NCBI RefSeq assembly: GCF_029457495.1
Contig: NZ_CP120361.1
Location: 186,001 to 250,000, forward strand
From: Chelativorans sp. AA-79
Lineage (GTDB): Bacteria; Pseudomonadota; Alphaproteobacteria; Rhizobiales; Rhizobiaceae
DNA: 64,000 nucleotides
Direction: 5' to 3'
In this document: in pieces, positions 17,583 to 27,603 of the stretch
Numbering within the stretch: the stretch's first letter is position 1
Layout of the letters: each line of letters starts with the position of its first letter
Notes under the pieces: model-generated
What the model was told of the DNA's origin: nothing
Seen by the model: the letters and a program-made list of their open reading frames with translations, nothing else
The model's database searches: none
Program-made: the position numbers and the translations under genes

Positions 17583-17607
17583 AATCATTCGGGCCGGCGG
17601 AGGTTCC
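17583..17607 (-). promoter_or_regulatory. Weak EcfG-like promoter before the gene at 17543
   Basis: The minus strand reads GGAAC (17607-17603), 16 bases, GATT (17586-17583), about 40 bases before the start codon. The -10 differs from CGTT at two positions, as in the weak site at 12631. Confidence 0.3.
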
Positions 17608-17703
17608 TGCCAGGCAGCGAAACCGGTCAAGAACAAGGCCTCTTGGGCGACCGCCCGAGCGGCACCATATGAACGGCAGCTACACCCATCCGGAGCGCTC
17701 CGC

Positions 17704-18699
17704 ATGATACCCTTTTCCGTTCTCGATCTCGCGCCGATTCCGGAGGGAGCGTCGCCTGCAGACGCCCTCCGCAACACGATCGACCTGGCCCAGCATGCGG
17801 AGCGATGGGGCTATCACCGTTACTGGCTCGCCGAGCATCACAACATGCCCGGAATTGCGAGTGCGGCGACCGCCGTGCTGATCGGGCATGTAGCGGCGAA
17901 GACCTCGACCATCCGCGTAGGGGCGGGCGGCATCATGCTGCCCAACCATGCGCCCCTGGTGGTGGCGGAGCAGTTCGGCACACTCGCCACCCTGCACCCG
18001 GACCGCATCGATCTCGGGCTTGGCCGTGCGCCGGGCACCGATATGGCCACCGCACGGGCGCTGAGACGCGGGCTCGACAATGGCGACGGTTTTCCGAACG
18101 ACGTGATGGAGCTGATCGCCTATCTCGGTGATCCCACGCCGGGGCAGAACGTGCAGGCCATTCCCGGGACGGGCACATACGTGCCGATCTGGATTCTGGG
18201 ATCGAGCCTCTACGGCGCACAGCTTGCCGCTCATCTGGGCTTGCCATACGCCTTCGCTTCACATTTCGCGCCGCCTGCCCTCGAGCAGGCCATTGCGGTC
18301 TACCGCGAAACATTCCGCCCCTCCAGGCATTTGGAAAGCCCTCGTTTCATGCTGGCCCTCAATGTCTTTGCTGCTGAGACGGACGAGGAGGGGCTGTTCC
18401 TGAAAACCTCCATGCAGCTTGCCTTCGCCTATCTCCGCACCGGCCGGCCAGGCCCGTTGCCAAAGCCGGTGCGGGATATCGCCGAGCATGTCGATCCGGC
18501 GATGATCACCCAGGTCGATCACGCACTCGCCTGCACGGCGGCAGGTTCGCCTGACACGGTGCGGGAGCAGCTTCAAGGTTTCGTCACTCGCTATGCTCCC
18601 GATGAACTGATCATCACAGGGCAAATCCATGATCATGGTGCGCGGCTGAAATCGTTCGAGATCGCCGCGGACGTGCTCGGAACGCTGGAGACGCCGTAG
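17704..18699 (+). CDS. LLM-class flavin-dependent oxidoreductase (bacterial luciferase-like)
   Basis: A 331-aa TIM-barrel flavoprotein of the luciferase-like monooxygenase family, YhbW-type: motifs [16 protein letters not shown] near residues 40-55, [12 protein letters not shown] near 77-88 and [10 protein letters not shown] near 105-115. It would use FMNH2 and O2; the substrate is unknown. The ATG at 17704 begins just before the typical [11 protein letters not shown] strand; an in-frame extension to 17386 overlaps the opposite-strand gene. It is a monocistronic unit before pckA. Confidence 0.87.
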   Translation: MIPFSVLDLAPIPEGASPADALRNTIDLAQHAERWGYHRYWLAEHHNMPGIASAATAVLIGHVAAKTSTIRVGAGGIMLPNHAPLVVAEQFGTLATLHPDRIDLGLGRAPGTDMATARALRRGLDNGDGFPNDVMELIAYLGDPTPGQNVQAIPGTGTYVPIWILGSSLYGAQLAAHLGLPYAFASHFAPPALEQAIAVYRETFRPSRHLESPRFMLALNVFAAETDEEGLFLKTSMQLAFAYLRTGRPGPLPKPVRDIAEHVDPAMITQVDHALACTAAGSPDTVREQLQGFVTRYAPDELIITGQIHDHGARLKSFEIAADVLGTLETP

Positions 18700-18717
18700 G
18701 CGTCCCGCCAGACCGGC

Positions 18718-18776
18718 TTTTAAACGATTTAGCTTTGTCTTCAAATTTTTAAATCGATTAATGATTTGAAATCATT
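18718..18776 (+). promoter_or_regulatory. Cluster of palindromic elements in the pckA upstream region
   Basis: Three elements lie in 59 bases, about 90-150 bases before pckA: ttaaacgattta (18720-18731) and ttaaatcgattaa (18749-18761), both near-palindromes centred on CG as in LacI-family operators, and the perfect inverted repeat aatgattt-g-aaatcatt (18760-18776). The segment is strikingly AT-rich for this genome. In Sinorhizobium pckA is controlled by the LacI-family PckR, so an operator role is plausible. Confidence 0.5.
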
Positions 18777-18867
18777 CCGCTTTTCTGGTCCTGAAAAGAA
18801 GCTCCCCTATATGGGCGCCCGTCGGCACCGCGGCCGGCCTCGACCAACACCTGTTCTGGAGTGACTT

Positions 18868-20478
18868 ATGCAAGAGACCGGCCTCCGCAATCCCGCCAGC
18901 GGTATCGAAACCAGCGGGCTGAAGACGAGCGGGACTGTTTTCTTCAATCTCATCGAACCCAGGCTTTACGAAGAGGCGCTTCAGAGGAGAGAAGCCCGGC
19001 TTTCGGCCCATGGTGCGCTGACGGCCGATACGGGAAAGCACACGGGCCGCTCGCCGAAGGACAAATTCATCCTACGCGACACCGGCACCGAGGACACGGT
19101 ATGGTGGGACAACAACAAGCCGATCTCGTGCGAACAGTTCGAAGCCCTTTACCGGGATTTCCAGCATCATGCAGAAGGGCTTGATCTCTTCGTTCAGGAT
19201 CTCATCGGCGGCGCCGATCCGGACAACGCACTGCCGGTGCGTGTGATCACCGAATATGCATGGCATTCACTCTTCATCCGCAACCTGCTCATCCGGCCGG
19301 AGCCCGCGGCGCTCGAAACGTTCATACCGCAGATGACGGTGATCGACCTGCCCTCCTTCCGAGCCGACCCCGCGCGGCACGGTTGCCGCAGCGAGACAAT
19401 CATCGCCATCGATCTCAAGCGCATGATCGTGCTCATCGGCGGCACGTCCTACGCGGGCGAGATGAAGAAATCGGTCTTCACCGCGCTCAACTACCTGCTG
19501 CCGGCCAAGGGCGTGATGCCCATGCATTGCTCCGCCAATGTGGGGCCGAAGGGAGATGTCGCGGTCTTCTTCGGCCTGTCGGGCACGGGCAAGACAACGC
19601 TTTCGGCCGACGCCTCCCGCACCCTCGTCGGCGACGACGAGCATGGCTGGGGAGCGCGCGGCATCTTCAATTTCGAGGGCGGGTGCTATGCGAAGACCAT
19701 AAAGCTCTGCCGCGACGCGGAGCCGGAGATATTCGCCACGACCGAGCGTTTCGGCACGGTGCTGGAGAATGTGGTGCTCGACGAGCAGGGCGTGCCCGAC
19801 TTCCACGACGGCAGCCTGACGGAGAACACGCGCTGCGCCTATCCGCTGCACTTCATCTCCAATGCCAGCGAGACCGGACGGGCGGGGCAGCCCAAGAACA
19901 TCATCATGCTGACGGCGGACGCCTTCGGCGTGATGCCGCCGATCGCCAAGCTCACGCCGGCGCAGGCGATGTACCATTTCCTTTCCGGCTACACCGCAAA
20001 AGTGGCAGGGACCGAGAAAGGCGTCACGGAACCCGAGGCGACGTTCTCCACCTGCTTCGGTGCGCCTTTCATGCCGCGTCATCCATCCGTCTATGGCAAT
20101 CTGCTCAGAGACTTGATCGCGGAGCACAATGTGGATTGCTGGCTCGTCAACACCGGCTGGACCGGCGGCGCCTACGGGACCGGTCACCGCATGCCGATCA
20201 AAGTGACGCGCGCGCTGCTTTCCGCCGCCCTCGACGGATCGCTAAAGCAGGCCCCGTTCCGCACGGACCCGAATTTCGGTTTTGCCGTGCCGGTGGCGGT
20301 GCCGAGCGTCGACGGCACGATCCTCGATCCGCGGGCGACCTGGAACGACAAGGCCGCCTATGATGCGCAAGCCGAAAAGCTGGTTTCCATGTTCGTCGTC
20401 AATTTCGAAAAGTTCGAGAGTCATGTGGAGCCGGACGTGATGGACGCCTCACCGCAAGTCAGGCAGGCGGCGGAATAG
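18868..20478 (+). CDS. pckA: Phosphoenolpyruvate carboxykinase (ATP)
   Basis: Converts oxaloacetate and ATP to PEP and CO2, the entry step of gluconeogenesis from TCA intermediates. The 536-aa length is normal. The P-loop [13 protein letters not shown] (about residues 233-245) and the substrate-binding TGRSPKDKF (about 56-64) are intact, as is the NTGWTGG region. The ATG at 18868 follows ggagtgactt. The promoter region carries LacI-like operators (18718-18776). In many rhizobia chvG/chvI lie beside pckA; here they do not. Confidence 0.96.
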   Translation: MQETGLRNPASGIETSGLKTSGTVFFNLIEPRLYEEALQRREARLSAHGALTADTGKHTGRSPKDKFILRDTGTEDTVWWDNNKPISCEQFEALYRDFQHHAEGLDLFVQDLIGGADPDNALPVRVITEYAWHSLFIRNLLIRPEPAALETFIPQMTVIDLPSFRADPARHGCRSETIIAIDLKRMIVLIGGTSYAGEMKKSVFTALNYLLPAKGVMPMHCSANVGPKGDVAVFFGLSGTGKTTLSADASRTLVGDDEHGWGARGIFNFEGGCYAKTIKLCRDAEPEIFATTERFGTVLENVVLDEQGVPDFHDGSLTENTRCAYPLHFISNASETGRAGQPKNIIMLTADAFGVMPPIAKLTPAQAMYHFLSGYTAKVAGTEKGVTEPEATFSTCFGAPFMPRHPSVYGNLLRDLIAEHNVDCWLVNTGWTGGAYGTGHRMPIKVTRALLSAALDGSLKQAPFRTDPNFGFAVPVAVPSVDGTILDPRATWNDKAAYDAQAEKLVSMFVVNFEKFESHVEPDVMDASPQVRQAAE

Positions 20479-20569
20479 GCTTGCCGGACCGGCGCTCCCG
20501 GACCATCTTTCGGCGTGAGTCGCGGCTGGCACACGAACGGCCGCTCCTGAAACGCCGGAGCGTAAGATC

Positions 20570-21001
20570 ATGGATGGGAGCCTCCATATCCGACCGGGGA
20601 TTTTCGTCGAAGAGGACGAGCTGGAGGAGCAGTTCATCCGCGCTTCCGGGCCCGGCGGGCAGAACGTCAACAAGGTGGCGACGGCGGTCCAGCTGCGTTT
20701 CGACGCGGCCAATGCGCGGCACCTGCCCGAACGCGTGCGGGCACAGGCACTGAAGCTTGCCGGGAGCCGCGCGACCAAGGAAGGGCACATCCTGATCGAG
20801 GCCGGGCGCTACCGCACGCAGGAGCAGAACCGCGCCGACGCCCGCGCGCGACTGACGGAGCTCTTGCATAAGGCATCCGAGCCGCCCCCGAAACCGCGCA
20901 AGAAGACAAGACCTTCCCGCGGCGCCGTCGAGCGGCGCCTCAAAGAGAAAGCCGGACGATCGGGCATCAAGAAAATGCGCGGCAAGGTTTCCGCCGACTA
21001 A
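20570..21001 (+). CDS. arfB: Alternative ribosome-rescue peptidyl-tRNA hydrolase ArfB (YaeJ)
   Basis: Releases nascent chains from stalled ribosomes on truncated mRNA. The 143-aa protein has the catalytic GGQ (residues 29-31, in SGPGGQNVNK) and the basic C-terminal tail (KPRKKTRPSRGAVERRLKEK) that enters the mRNA channel. This distinguishes it from full-length release factors. The next gene on the same strand is LysM, without clear coupling. Confidence 0.93.
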   Translation: MDGSLHIRPGIFVEEDELEEQFIRASGPGGQNVNKVATAVQLRFDAANARHLPERVRAQALKLAGSRATKEGHILIEAGRYRTQEQNRADARARLTELLHKASEPPPKPRKKTRPSRGAVERRLKEKAGRSGIKKMRGKVSAD

Positions 21002-21096
21002 GCGCTGCCGATCCGGTTTGCCTTCCTGTGTTTTCTGTTCGATAAATTTGCCTGCCACACGTCGAGGGCATGCATTCAATCCGGAGGGCAGATTCC

Positions 21097-21549
21097 ATGA
21101 GCATTTTCGATTTCGTCAAATCCGTCGGCAAGAAGCTGGGCATCGGGGACGACGAACCGCCGGCCGCGGACCAACTGAAGAAGGAACTGGAATCCCACAA
21201 GCTCGGGACCGAAAAGGTTGATGTCGATGTGCAGGGGGACAAGGTGGTGCTGAAGGGCGAGGTGAAGGACCAGTCGGCCTTCGAAAAGGCCGTTATCGCC
21301 GTCGGCAACACGCTGGGCGTCTCCAAGGTCGAAGCGTCCGAGCTGAAGGTGGCGAGCGCGCCCGCCAAGGAGCCCGTTTTCCATACCGTCAAGAAGGGGG
21401 ACAATCTCTGGAAGATCGCCGAGGCCCAGTACGGCAAAGGCAAGGGCGCCAAATACACCCTCATTTTCGAAGCGAACAAGCCGATGCTGACGGACCCGGA
21501 CAAGATCTATCCCGGGCAGGTGCTGCGCATCCCCGAGCTTTCGGACTGA
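21097..21549 (+). CDS. lysM: BON-LysM domain protein (YgaU/Kbp-like)
   Basis: A 150-aa cytoplasmic-type protein without signal peptide. An N-terminal BON domain (VDVDVQGDKVVLKGEVKDQ, about residues 40-60) is followed by a LysM domain from about residue 95 (FHTVKKGDNLWKIAEAQYG). The E. coli relative Kbp/YgaU binds potassium and is induced by osmotic stress. The ATG at 21097 has the ribosome site ccggaggg. It is single-gene, followed by a strong hairpin. Confidence 0.88.
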   Translation: MSIFDFVKSVGKKLGIGDDEPPAADQLKKELESHKLGTEKVDVDVQGDKVVLKGEVKDQSAFEKAVIAVGNTLGVSKVEASELKVASAPAKEPVFHTVKKGDNLWKIAEAQYGKGKGAKYTLIFEANKPMLTDPDKIYPGQVLRIPELSD

Positions 21550-21583
21550 GCTGACAACTCATTCCAACGACGAACTGCTCTTA

Positions 21584-21609
21584 GCCGGCGCGGTCCTACT
21601 CGCGCCGGC
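21584..21609 (+). terminator. Hairpin after the lysM gene, possible terminator
   Basis: Perfect nine-pair stem gccggcgcg / cgcgccggc (21584-21592 and 21601-21609) with an eight-base loop. It is followed by atgtttt, a weak T-tract. It lies 35 bases after the lysM stop and 19 bases before the alkB start, so it could also affect alkB translation. Confidence 0.5.
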
Positions 21610-21628
21610 ATGTTTTCGGGAGGAGGTC

Positions 21629-22243
21629 ATGTCCGTTCTGCCGCGCGGCGTAAGCTATATGCCCGGCCTTTTCCCGCCGGCCGAGCAAGAGGCGCTGCTT
21701 GCCGACATCCGTGTGGTGGTGGCAGAGGCACCGCTCTATGTGCCGACCATGCCGCGCTCGGGAAAGCCCATGAGCGTACGGATGACCAATTGCGGCGCAC
21801 TCGGCTGGGTGACCGACAAGGAGCACGGCTATCGCTATCAGGACAGGCACCCCGTCACCGGAAAGCCATGGCCGCCGATCCCGCAGAGGCTGCTTTCACT
21901 CTGGAACGAGCTTGCCGGCTATCCGCACCCGCCCGAGGCCTGCCTCGTCAATTTCTATACGCGTGAGGCCAAGATGGGTCTGCACCAGGATCGGGATGAA
22001 AAGGAGTTCGCGGCACCGGTGGTCTCCGTCTCTCTCGGAGACGACTGCCTTTTCCGCGTGGGCGGCACCAAGCGATCGGACAAGACGGAGTCGTTTCGGC
22101 TCAAAAGTGGCGATGTGGTGGTGCTGGGCGGGGAGGGCCGCCTCGCCTTTCATGGCGTCGATCGGGTGTATTCCGGCACATCGGCGCTTTTGAAGGACGG
22201 CGGGCGGGTAAACCTCACGTTGCGCCGAGTGAACCTGCCTTGA
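21629..22243 (+). CDS. alkB: AlkB-type alpha-ketoglutarate-dependent DNA repair dioxygenase
   Basis: Fe(II)/2-oxoglutarate enzyme that reverses alkyl damage on DNA or RNA bases. The 204-aa protein shows the metal triad H119-x-D121 (GLHQDRDE) and H175 (RLAFHGVDR), the 2-oxoglutarate-binding R-x-N-x-T-x-R (R193 to R199 in GRVNLTLRRV) and VNFYTREAKMG before the metal site. The ATG follows gggaggagg. It is convergent with coaA, with 24 bp between the stops. Whether it is adaptive-response controlled cannot be told; no ada box was seen. Confidence 0.92.
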   Translation: MSVLPRGVSYMPGLFPPAEQEALLADIRVVVAEAPLYVPTMPRSGKPMSVRMTNCGALGWVTDKEHGYRYQDRHPVTGKPWPPIPQRLLSLWNELAGYPHPPEACLVNFYTREAKMGLHQDRDEKEFAAPVVSVSLGDDCLFRVGGTKRSDKTESFRLKSGDVVVLGGEGRLAFHGVDRVYSGTSALLKDGGRVNLTLRRVNLP

Positions 22244-22267
22244 TCGTGGGCGGTCGGCGCCTTCGCT

Positions 22268-23227
22268 CTACAGCTTCCTGAGCGCCACTTCCTCCACGAG
22301 GTGGTTCGTACCCTTGCGTAGGATAAGATCCGCGCGCGGACGGGTGGGCAGGATGTTCTCCCGCAGGTTCTTGAGGTTGATACTGTTCCAGAGCTGCTCG
22401 GCGACGGCGCGTGCCGCCCCTTCCGAAAGCTGCGAATATTTGTGAAAGAAGGAGTTCGGGTCGCGAAAGGCCGTATCGCGCAGCCGCATGAAGCGATCGA
22501 CATACCAGTGATGGATCAGTTCTTCCGGCGCATCGATATAGATGGAGAAATCGAAGAAGTCGGACACGAAGGGCACCGCCTTGCCGTCCTTGGGCAGGTC
22601 ACGCGTCTGCAGGACGTTGATACCCTCGAAAATGAGGATGTCCGGCCGGTCGATGGTGACGAATTCACCGGGCAGCACGTCGTAGGTGAGGTGTGAGTAA
22701 AGCGGGGCGCGCATATCGGGCAGGCCCGCCTTGATGCCCGAAAGGAAGCGCAGGATGCCGCCGACGTCGTAGCTCTCGGGAAAACCCTTGCGCTCCATCA
22801 GTCCTTCCTGAAGGAGGACCGCGTTGGGATAGAGGAAGCCGTCGGTGGTGACGAGATCGACCTTGGGGCTGGAGGGCCAGCGCGCAAGCAACTCCTTCAG
22901 GACGCGCGCGGTGGTGGATTTGCCGACGGCGACAGAACCGGCGATGCCGATGATGAAGGGCGTCTTCACCGCATGGTTCGAATCGAAGAAGACCTGGCGC
23001 TGGCGAAAGAGGAGCTGGCTCGCCTCGACATGCGCCGAAAGCAGCCGCGACATCGAAAGATAGATCCGCCGCACCTCCTCCAGATCGATGGGATCGTTCA
23101 GGGAGCGGAGCCGGCGCACCTCGTCCTCGCGGAGGGTGAGCGGCGTGTCGGCTCGGAATTTCGCCCACTCCTCCGCCGTGAAGAACCGATAGGGAGAGTA
23201 GCGTTCGGCGGGTACCAATTGATCCAT
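22268..23227 (-). CDS. coaA: Pantothenate kinase (type I)
   Basis: ATP-dependent phosphorylation of pantothenate, the first and controlling step of CoA synthesis. The 319-aa product has the P-loop [12 protein letters not shown] (about residues 95-106), then the motif [13 protein letters not shown], all typical of CoaA. ATGs at 23260 and 23242 are alternatives; 23227 is preferred because ggaaaag lies nine bases upstream and relatives start at this MDQL. It follows hisE at the end of the his operon. CoaE, the last CoA enzyme, lies at 35.5 kb. Confidence 0.92.
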   Translation of the reverse strand: MDQLVPAERYSPYRFFTAEEWAKFRADTPLTLREDEVRRLRSLNDPIDLEEVRRIYLSMSRLLSAHVEASQLLFRQRQVFFDSNHAVKTPFIIGIAGSVAVGKSTTARVLKELLARWPSSPKVDLVTTDGFLYPNAVLLQEGLMERKGFPESYDVGGILRFLSGIKAGLPDMRAPLYSHLTYDVLPGEFVTIDRPDILIFEGINVLQTRDLPKDGKAVPFVSDFFDFSIYIDAPEELIHHWYVDRFMRLRDTAFRDPNSFFHKYSQLSEGAARAVAEQLWNSINLKNLRENILPTRPRADLILRKGTNHLVEEVALRKL

Positions 23228-23267
23228 CAGCGTCTTTTCCATGCCTGCTCGCAGGCCCATGATATCA

Positions 23268-23606
23268 TCATGCCCGGCTTTCCGGAGTCTTTCCGCGCGC
23301 AGCCTTTTCCGCGACGCCCGAACGGCCCGTGCGCGACTGCAGCTCCGCCATGACCTCGTCAAGCTCGACCCCGGCCATCGCCAGCACCACCAGCCAGTGG
23401 TAGAGGAGATCCGCGCTTTCGGAGACCAGAGCCTTCCTGTCCTGCGTCACTGCCGCGATGACGGTCTCCACCGCCTCCTCGCCCATTTTCTTGGCAGCTT
23501 TTTCCATTCCGGCGGAAAAGAGCCGGGCGGTCCAGGACTCTGCCGCGTCGGAGCGGGCGCGCTCGGCGATGATGGCCTCGAGAGTCGAGAGATCAAACCC
23601 GCTCAT
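23268..23606 (-). CDS. hisE: Phosphoribosyl-ATP pyrophosphatase
   Basis: Second step of histidine synthesis, hydrolysing phosphoribosyl-ATP to phosphoribosyl-AMP. The 112-aa product has the MazG-like metal-binding helices [15 protein letters not shown] and ESADLLYHW. The ATG at 23606 overlaps the hisF stop by 14 bases. HisI is a separate gene, not in this window. The longer frame to 23843 lies over hisF and is spurious. Confidence 0.93.
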   Translation of the reverse strand: MSGFDLSTLEAIIAERARSDAAESWTARLFSAGMEKAAKKMGEEAVETVIAAVTQDRKALVSESADLLYHWLVVLAMAGVELDEVMAELQSRTGRSGVAEKAARGKTPESRA

Positions 23607-24405
23607 ACTTATCCTGCCTGGTGCCTGTCTGATCGAGCCGCATGGGTATCCCGGCCGCAGCCATGTGCCGTTTGGCTTCCACGATCGTATAGGTTCCGAA
23701 GTGGAAGATAGAGGCCGCCAGTACGGCCGCCGCATGGCCCTCCCGGATTCCCTCAACGAGGTGATCCAGCGTGCCGACACCGCCCGAGGCGATGACGGGC
23801 GCGCGGACCGCATCGGAAATCGTTCGCGTGAGTGGGAGGTCATAGCCGCCCTTGGTGCCGTCGCGGTCCATGGAGGTCAGCAGGATCTCGCCCGCGCCCA
23901 GGCCGACGACCTGTCTGGCGAACTCGACGGCATCGTTTCCGGTGGGATTGCGGCCGCCATGGGTGAAGATCTCCCATCGGCCGGCCTCGCCTGGAGCGGA
24001 GACTCTCTTCGCGTCGATCGCCACGACGATGCACTGGTCACCGAACTTGTCCGCCGCACGGGCGACGAATTCCGGATCCTTCACCGCGGCCGTATTGATG
24101 GAGACCTTGTCCGCACCCGCGAGCAGCAGCTTCCGGATATCGGAGACCTGGCGCACGCCGCCGCCAACGGTGAGCGGCATGAAGCACTGCTCCGCCGTGC
24201 GGGCGACCACATCGAAGATCGTCTCGCGGTTTTCGTGGCTCGCGGTGATATCGAGGAAGCAGAGCTCGTCGGCACCAGCCGCGTCATAGGCCTTCGCGGC
24301 CTCCACAGGATCGCCTGCGTCGACGAGATCGACAAAATTCACCCCCTTTACGACGCGGCCGTCCTTCACGTCCAGGCAGGGGATGACGCGTGCCTTCAGG
24401 GTCAT
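23593..24405 (-). CDS. hisF: Imidazole glycerol phosphate synthase subunit HisF
   Basis: Cyclase subunit that uses ammonia from HisH to make IGP and AICAR. The 270-aa TIM barrel shows the catalytic Asp in [11 protein letters not shown] (residue 12) and a second catalytic Asp in VAIDAKRV. The start overlaps the hisA stop by four bases. Genes in the unit: hisB, DUF2628, hisH, hisA, hisF, hisE and coaA, all on the minus strand. Confidence 0.96.
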   Translation of the reverse strand: MTLKARVIPCLDVKDGRVVKGVNFVDLVDAGDPVEAAKAYDAAGADELCFLDITASHENRETIFDVVARTAEQCFMPLTVGGGVRQVSDIRKLLLAGADKVSINTAAVKDPEFVARAADKFGDQCIVVAIDAKRVSAPGEAGRWEIFTHGGRNPTGNDAVEFARQVVGLGAGEILLTSMDRDGTKGGYDLPLTRTISDAVRAPVIASGGVGTLDHLVEGIREGHAAAVLAASIFHFGTYTIVEAKRHMAAAGIPMRLDQTGTRQDKYERV

Positions 24406-25136
24406 GTGCGCGCCTTTCGAAGCATTGCGAGCGCTTCCTTCAGATCTATACGGCCATCATAGAGTGCGCGGCCGGAGATCGCACCTTCGAGCTTCGCCGC
24501 ATCGGGCCGGGTCATGCGATCGATGTCCGCCATGGAGGCAAGGCCACCCGACGCGATAACGGGGATCGACACCGCATCCGCAAGGGCGATGGTCGACTCC
24601 CAATTGATACCCGTGAGCACACCATCGCGATCAATATCCGTATAGATGATCGCGGCGACGCCCGCGCCTTCGAACCGCCTGGCGAGATCGACAGCCGCAA
24701 GATCGGAGGTCTCCGCCCAGCCCTCGACGGCCACCTTGCCTGCGCGCGCGTCGATGCCGACGGCGATCCTGCCGGGAAATTTCCGGCAGGCTTCGCGCAC
24801 CAATGCAGGATCGCGCACGGCAACCGTGCCCAGGATCACGCGGGCAAGCCCTTTCTCCAGCCAAGCCTCGATGTGGTGGAGCGAACGGATGCCGCCGCCG
24901 AGCTGCACCGGATTGCTTGTCGCGCGCAGGATCGCCTCGACGGCGGCCCCGTTGACGCTCGCGCCGGCGAAGGCACCATTGAGGTCGACCACGTGCAGCC
25001 ATTCGAAACCCTGCTGCTCGAAGGTTCTGGCCTGGTTGGCGGGATCACGGTTGTAGACCGTGGCCTCGCTCATCTCGCCCAGCTTCAGGCGAACGCATTC
25101 GCCGTCTTTCAGATCGATGGCGGGGAAGAGGATCAT
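24402..25136 (-). CDS. hisA: ProFAR isomerase HisA
   Basis: Fourth-step isomerase (ProFAR to PRFAR), 244 aa, a (beta-alpha)8 barrel. The catalytic Asp8 is in FPAIDLKDG and the second Asp in YTDIDRDG. The ATG at 25136 overlaps the hisH stop by four bases (ATGA-type coupling). The longer in-frame extension to 25394 runs over hisH and is not used. Confidence 0.95.
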   Translation of the reverse strand: MILFPAIDLKDGECVRLKLGEMSEATVYNRDPANQARTFEQQGFEWLHVVDLNGAFAGASVNGAAVEAILRATSNPVQLGGGIRSLHHIEAWLEKGLARVILGTVAVRDPALVREACRKFPGRIAVGIDARAGKVAVEGWAETSDLAAVDLARRFEGAGVAAIIYTDIDRDGVLTGINWESTIALADAVSIPVIASGGLASMADIDRMTRPDAAKLEGAISGRALYDGRIDLKEALAMLRKART

Positions 25137-25783
25137 GGGCGCCACCGCAGGAAATTGGCGATCAGAGCCAGACCCAGCGCCTGGCTCTTTTCCGGGTGGA
25201 ACTGGGTGCCCGCGAGGTTGCCACAGGCGACGGCCGCAGTGACTTCGCCACCATAGTCGGTCACGGCCAGAACATCCTCGGGGCGCTTGGCGTCGAGGTG
25301 ATAGGAGTGGACGAAGTAGGCATGCAGCCCCTCCCGTCCCGTCGTGATCCCGGTGAAGAGCGGATGGGAATGTTTCACGTGAATCGTGTTCCACCCGATC
25401 TGCGGGACCTTGAGCGACGGGTCGTCGGGCGTGATCTCCTTCACGTCTCCTGCGATCCAGCCGAAGCCTTCAGTAATCGTCTTCTCAAGCCCCCGGTCCG
25501 ACATGAGCTGCATGCCGACACAGATGCCGAGAAAGGGCCTGGCATTCCCGATCGCGACCTCCTCGATGGCCTCGGTCATGCCCGGCACGGCATCAAGGCC
25601 GGCGCGGCAATCCGCATAGGCGCCGACACCGGGAAGCACGATGCGATCGGCCGTACGCACCCGGTCGGCATCGTCGGTAAGGTCGATTTCGGCAGCAATC
25701 CCCGTCTCGCGCGCCGCGCGTTCGAAAGCCTTTGTGGCGGAACGCAGATTGCCTGAGCCATAATCGATGATAGCGACACGCAT
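25133..25783 (-). CDS. hisH: Imidazole glycerol phosphate synthase glutaminase subunit HisH
   Basis: Class I glutamine amidotransferase giving ammonia to HisF. Catalytic residues are Cys88 (LGICVGMQL) and His196/Glu198 (GTQFHPEKS). Its 216 aa is normal. A ParB-site-like palindrome lies in the coding sequence (25371-25386). It starts three bases after the DUF2628 stop. Confidence 0.95.
   Translation of the reverse strand: MRVAIIDYGSGNLRSATKAFERAARETGIAAEIDLTDDADRVRTADRIVLPGVGAYADCRAGLDAVPGMTEAIEEVAIGNARPFLGICVGMQLMSDRGLEKTITEGFGWIAGDVKEITPDDPSLKVPQIGWNTIHVKHSHPLFTGITTGREGLHAYFVHSYHLDAKRPEDVLAVTDYGGEVTAAVACGNLAGTQFHPEKSQALGLALIANFLRWRP
25371..25386. promoter_or_regulatory. parS-like palindrome inside hisH
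   Basis: tgtttcacgtgaatcg agrees with the parS consensus TGTTTCACGTGAAACA at 14 of 16 positions. It lies 13 kb from the putative origin on the side opposite to the main parS cluster. It could be a weak ParB site or chance, since hisH coding constraints apply. Confidence 0.3.
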
Positions 25784-25786
25784 GGG

Positions 25787-26278
25787 TCAATTCTTTCGCG
25801 GGTAGTCGATGAGGCCGAAGGCGGGGGACGCGGACCTTGGAGCACCCGGATGGGCGCGGGGAGCAACGGGTACCTCCGGAGTGCCGGATGCCGGCTGCCG
25901 GGCCGGCATCTCTTCCGCCTCGGCTACATAGCGCGCTTCTGCTTCATCACGACTGCCCGCCTCGACAACGCCCCAGACCTCCCACCCTCGCCTGCGGAGA
26001 GACGCTATCCTGAGCGCCTGAGCCTCAAGGCCGATAAATATGTAAAGAAACAGGGAGAGCAATGGAGCCAGCATCGTGAAGCCCGGCAGCGTGCCGAGAC
26101 CAGCCAACAACAGTGCGGCCACAAAGAAGGCGGCGGCCTCCAGCCACATCCGATGCCACAGGAACCAGAGCAAAGGTATGATCAAGGCGAAGAGCGAGAA
26201 GCCGTCGCGAACGACCACGGCTTTTTCCGCCCTGTCTGGCCTAGTGTCCGGCGGCTCCACGACGACGTAGCTTGCCAT
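25787..26278 (-). CDS. DUF2628 membrane protein in the his operon
   Basis: A 163-aa protein with two to three central hydrophobic helices (residues 28-80) and the family ending pattern VVEAGSRDEAEARY. This is DUF2628. It is common between hisB and hisH in Hyphomicrobiales, but no function in histidine synthesis is known. The C-terminal 40 residues are Pro/Ala-rich and probably disordered. It ends three bases before the hisH start. Confidence 0.85.
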   Translation of the reverse strand: MASYVVVEPPDTRPDRAEKAVVVRDGFSLFALIIPLLWFLWHRMWLEAAAFFVAALLLAGLGTLPGFTMLAPLLSLFLYIFIGLEAQALRIASLRRRGWEVWGVVEAGSRDEAEARYVAEAEEMPARQPASGTPEVPVAPRAHPGAPRSASPAFGLIDYPRKN

Positions 26279-26281
26279 GGC

Positions 26282-26890
26282 TCAGCCGCTCAGTGAGCCC
26301 TTGGTGGACGGGATCGCATTCGGCTGACGCGGATCCGGCGCCAGGGCAACGCGCAGCACACGCGCGACCGCCTTGAAGCAGGTCTCGGCAATGTGGTGAG
26401 CGTTTGCGCCATGGAGGTTCGCGACATGGAGCGTGATGCCCGCATTCTGTGCAAGCGCCTGGAAGAACTCGCGCACCAGCTCGGTGTCGAACGTACCGAT
26501 CTTGGGCGAAGGGAAAGCGACCTGCCAGACCAGGAAGGGCCGGCCCGAGACGTCCACCGCCGCCCGCGTCAACGCCTCGTCCATGGCAAGGTCGAGCGAG
26601 GCATACCGCGTGATGCCGCGACGATCGCCCAAGGCCTCGGCGATGGCCTGACCGATCGCAATGCCGCAATCCTCCACCGTGTGATGATCGTCGATATGGA
26701 GATCACCCGATGCCGACACTCTCATATCGATGAGGGAATGGCGGGAGAGCTGATCCAGCATATGATCGAAGAATCCGACGCCCGTAACGATCTCGGAACG
26801 GCCTTCGCCATCGAGATCGACCGTGACGGAGATGTCGGTCTCGTTCGTCTTGCGGTTGACTTCGGCCCGGCGCGGATTGGTGGCAGCCAT
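26282..26890 (-). CDS. hisB: Imidazoleglycerol-phosphate dehydratase
   Basis: Sixth step of histidine synthesis. The 202-aa monofunctional form, without the phosphatase domain found in E. coli HisB. Mn-binding motifs are present: [25 protein letters not shown] and [12 protein letters not shown]. It is the first gene of the minus-strand his unit and is divergent from hslV. The 165-bp gap carries both promoters; tatactcc/ggagtata near 26900-26910 may be part of the his promoter. Confidence 0.96.
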   Translation of the reverse strand: MAATNPRRAEVNRKTNETDISVTVDLDGEGRSEIVTGVGFFDHMLDQLSRHSLIDMRVSASGDLHIDDHHTVEDCGIAIGQAIAEALGDRRGITRYASLDLAMDEALTRAAVDVSGRPFLVWQVAFPSPKIGTFDTELVREFFQALAQNAGITLHVANLHGANAHHIAETCFKAVARVLRVALAPDPRQPNAIPSTKGSLSG

Positions 26891-27054
26891 GGCTTTCCCT
26901 TATACTCCAAGAAGAGGCTCGCCTTTTAGAGCATGTGGACGAGGAATGCCAGAAGCCGCGGTATCGGGTTTGCCGCCGGATTTGCATTCGTTGTTCCGCC
27001 TCTTACATAAACGCTCGAACGGGCGTCCGCGAGAGGCGCCGCAGGAGCAGTTTC

Positions 27055-27603
27055 ATGAGTGACAATCATTCCATGCATGCCACCACGATCGTGACCGTCC
27101 GGAAGGGCGGAAAGGTGGTGATCGCCGGCGATGGGCAGGTGAGCCTGGGGCAGACCGTGATGAAGGGCAATGCCCGCAAGGTGCGCCGCATCGGCAGGGG
27201 CAATGTGATTGCCGGCTTCGCAGGTGCGACGGCAGACGCCTTCACCTTGCTCGAAAGGCTGGAGAAGAAGCTGGAGCAGTATCCGGATCAGCTGATGCGC
27301 GCCTGCGTCGAGCTCGCGAAGGATTGGCGGATGGATCGTTATCTGCGCCGGCTGGAAGCCATGATGCTCGTGGCCGACAAGAACGTGACGCTGGCGCTCA
27401 CCGGAAACGGCGACGTGCTCGAGCCGGAAGAAGGCGTGATGGCCATCGGGTCCGGCGGCAACTATGCGCTCGCTGCCGCACGCGCGCTGCTCGACACCGA
27501 CAAGAGCGCGGAGGAGATCGCCCGCAAGGCGATGGAGATCGCGGCAAGCATCTGCATCTACACCAACGACAACGTCGTCCTGGAATCGCTGGATGCGGGA
27601 TGA
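27055..27603 (+). CDS. hslV: ATP-dependent protease subunit HslV (ClpQ)
   Basis: Threonine protease that forms the dodecameric core of the HslVU proteasome-like complex. The 182-aa precursor would be processed after residue 9 to expose Thr10 ([12 protein letters not shown]). GDGQVSLG is intact. The ATG at 27055 is chosen because it places the nucleophile correctly; a frame opening at 26935 lacks this. The heat-shock sigma motif was not found with confidence in the gap. The unit continues with a GNAT gene and hslU. Confidence 0.95.
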   Translation: MSDNHSMHATTIVTVRKGGKVVIAGDGQVSLGQTVMKGNARKVRRIGRGNVIAGFAGATADAFTLLERLEKKLEQYPDQLMRACVELAKDWRMDRYLRRLEAMMLVADKNVTLALTGNGDVLEPEEGVMAIGSGGNYALAAARALLDTDKSAEEIARKAMEIAASICIYTNDNVVLESLDAG

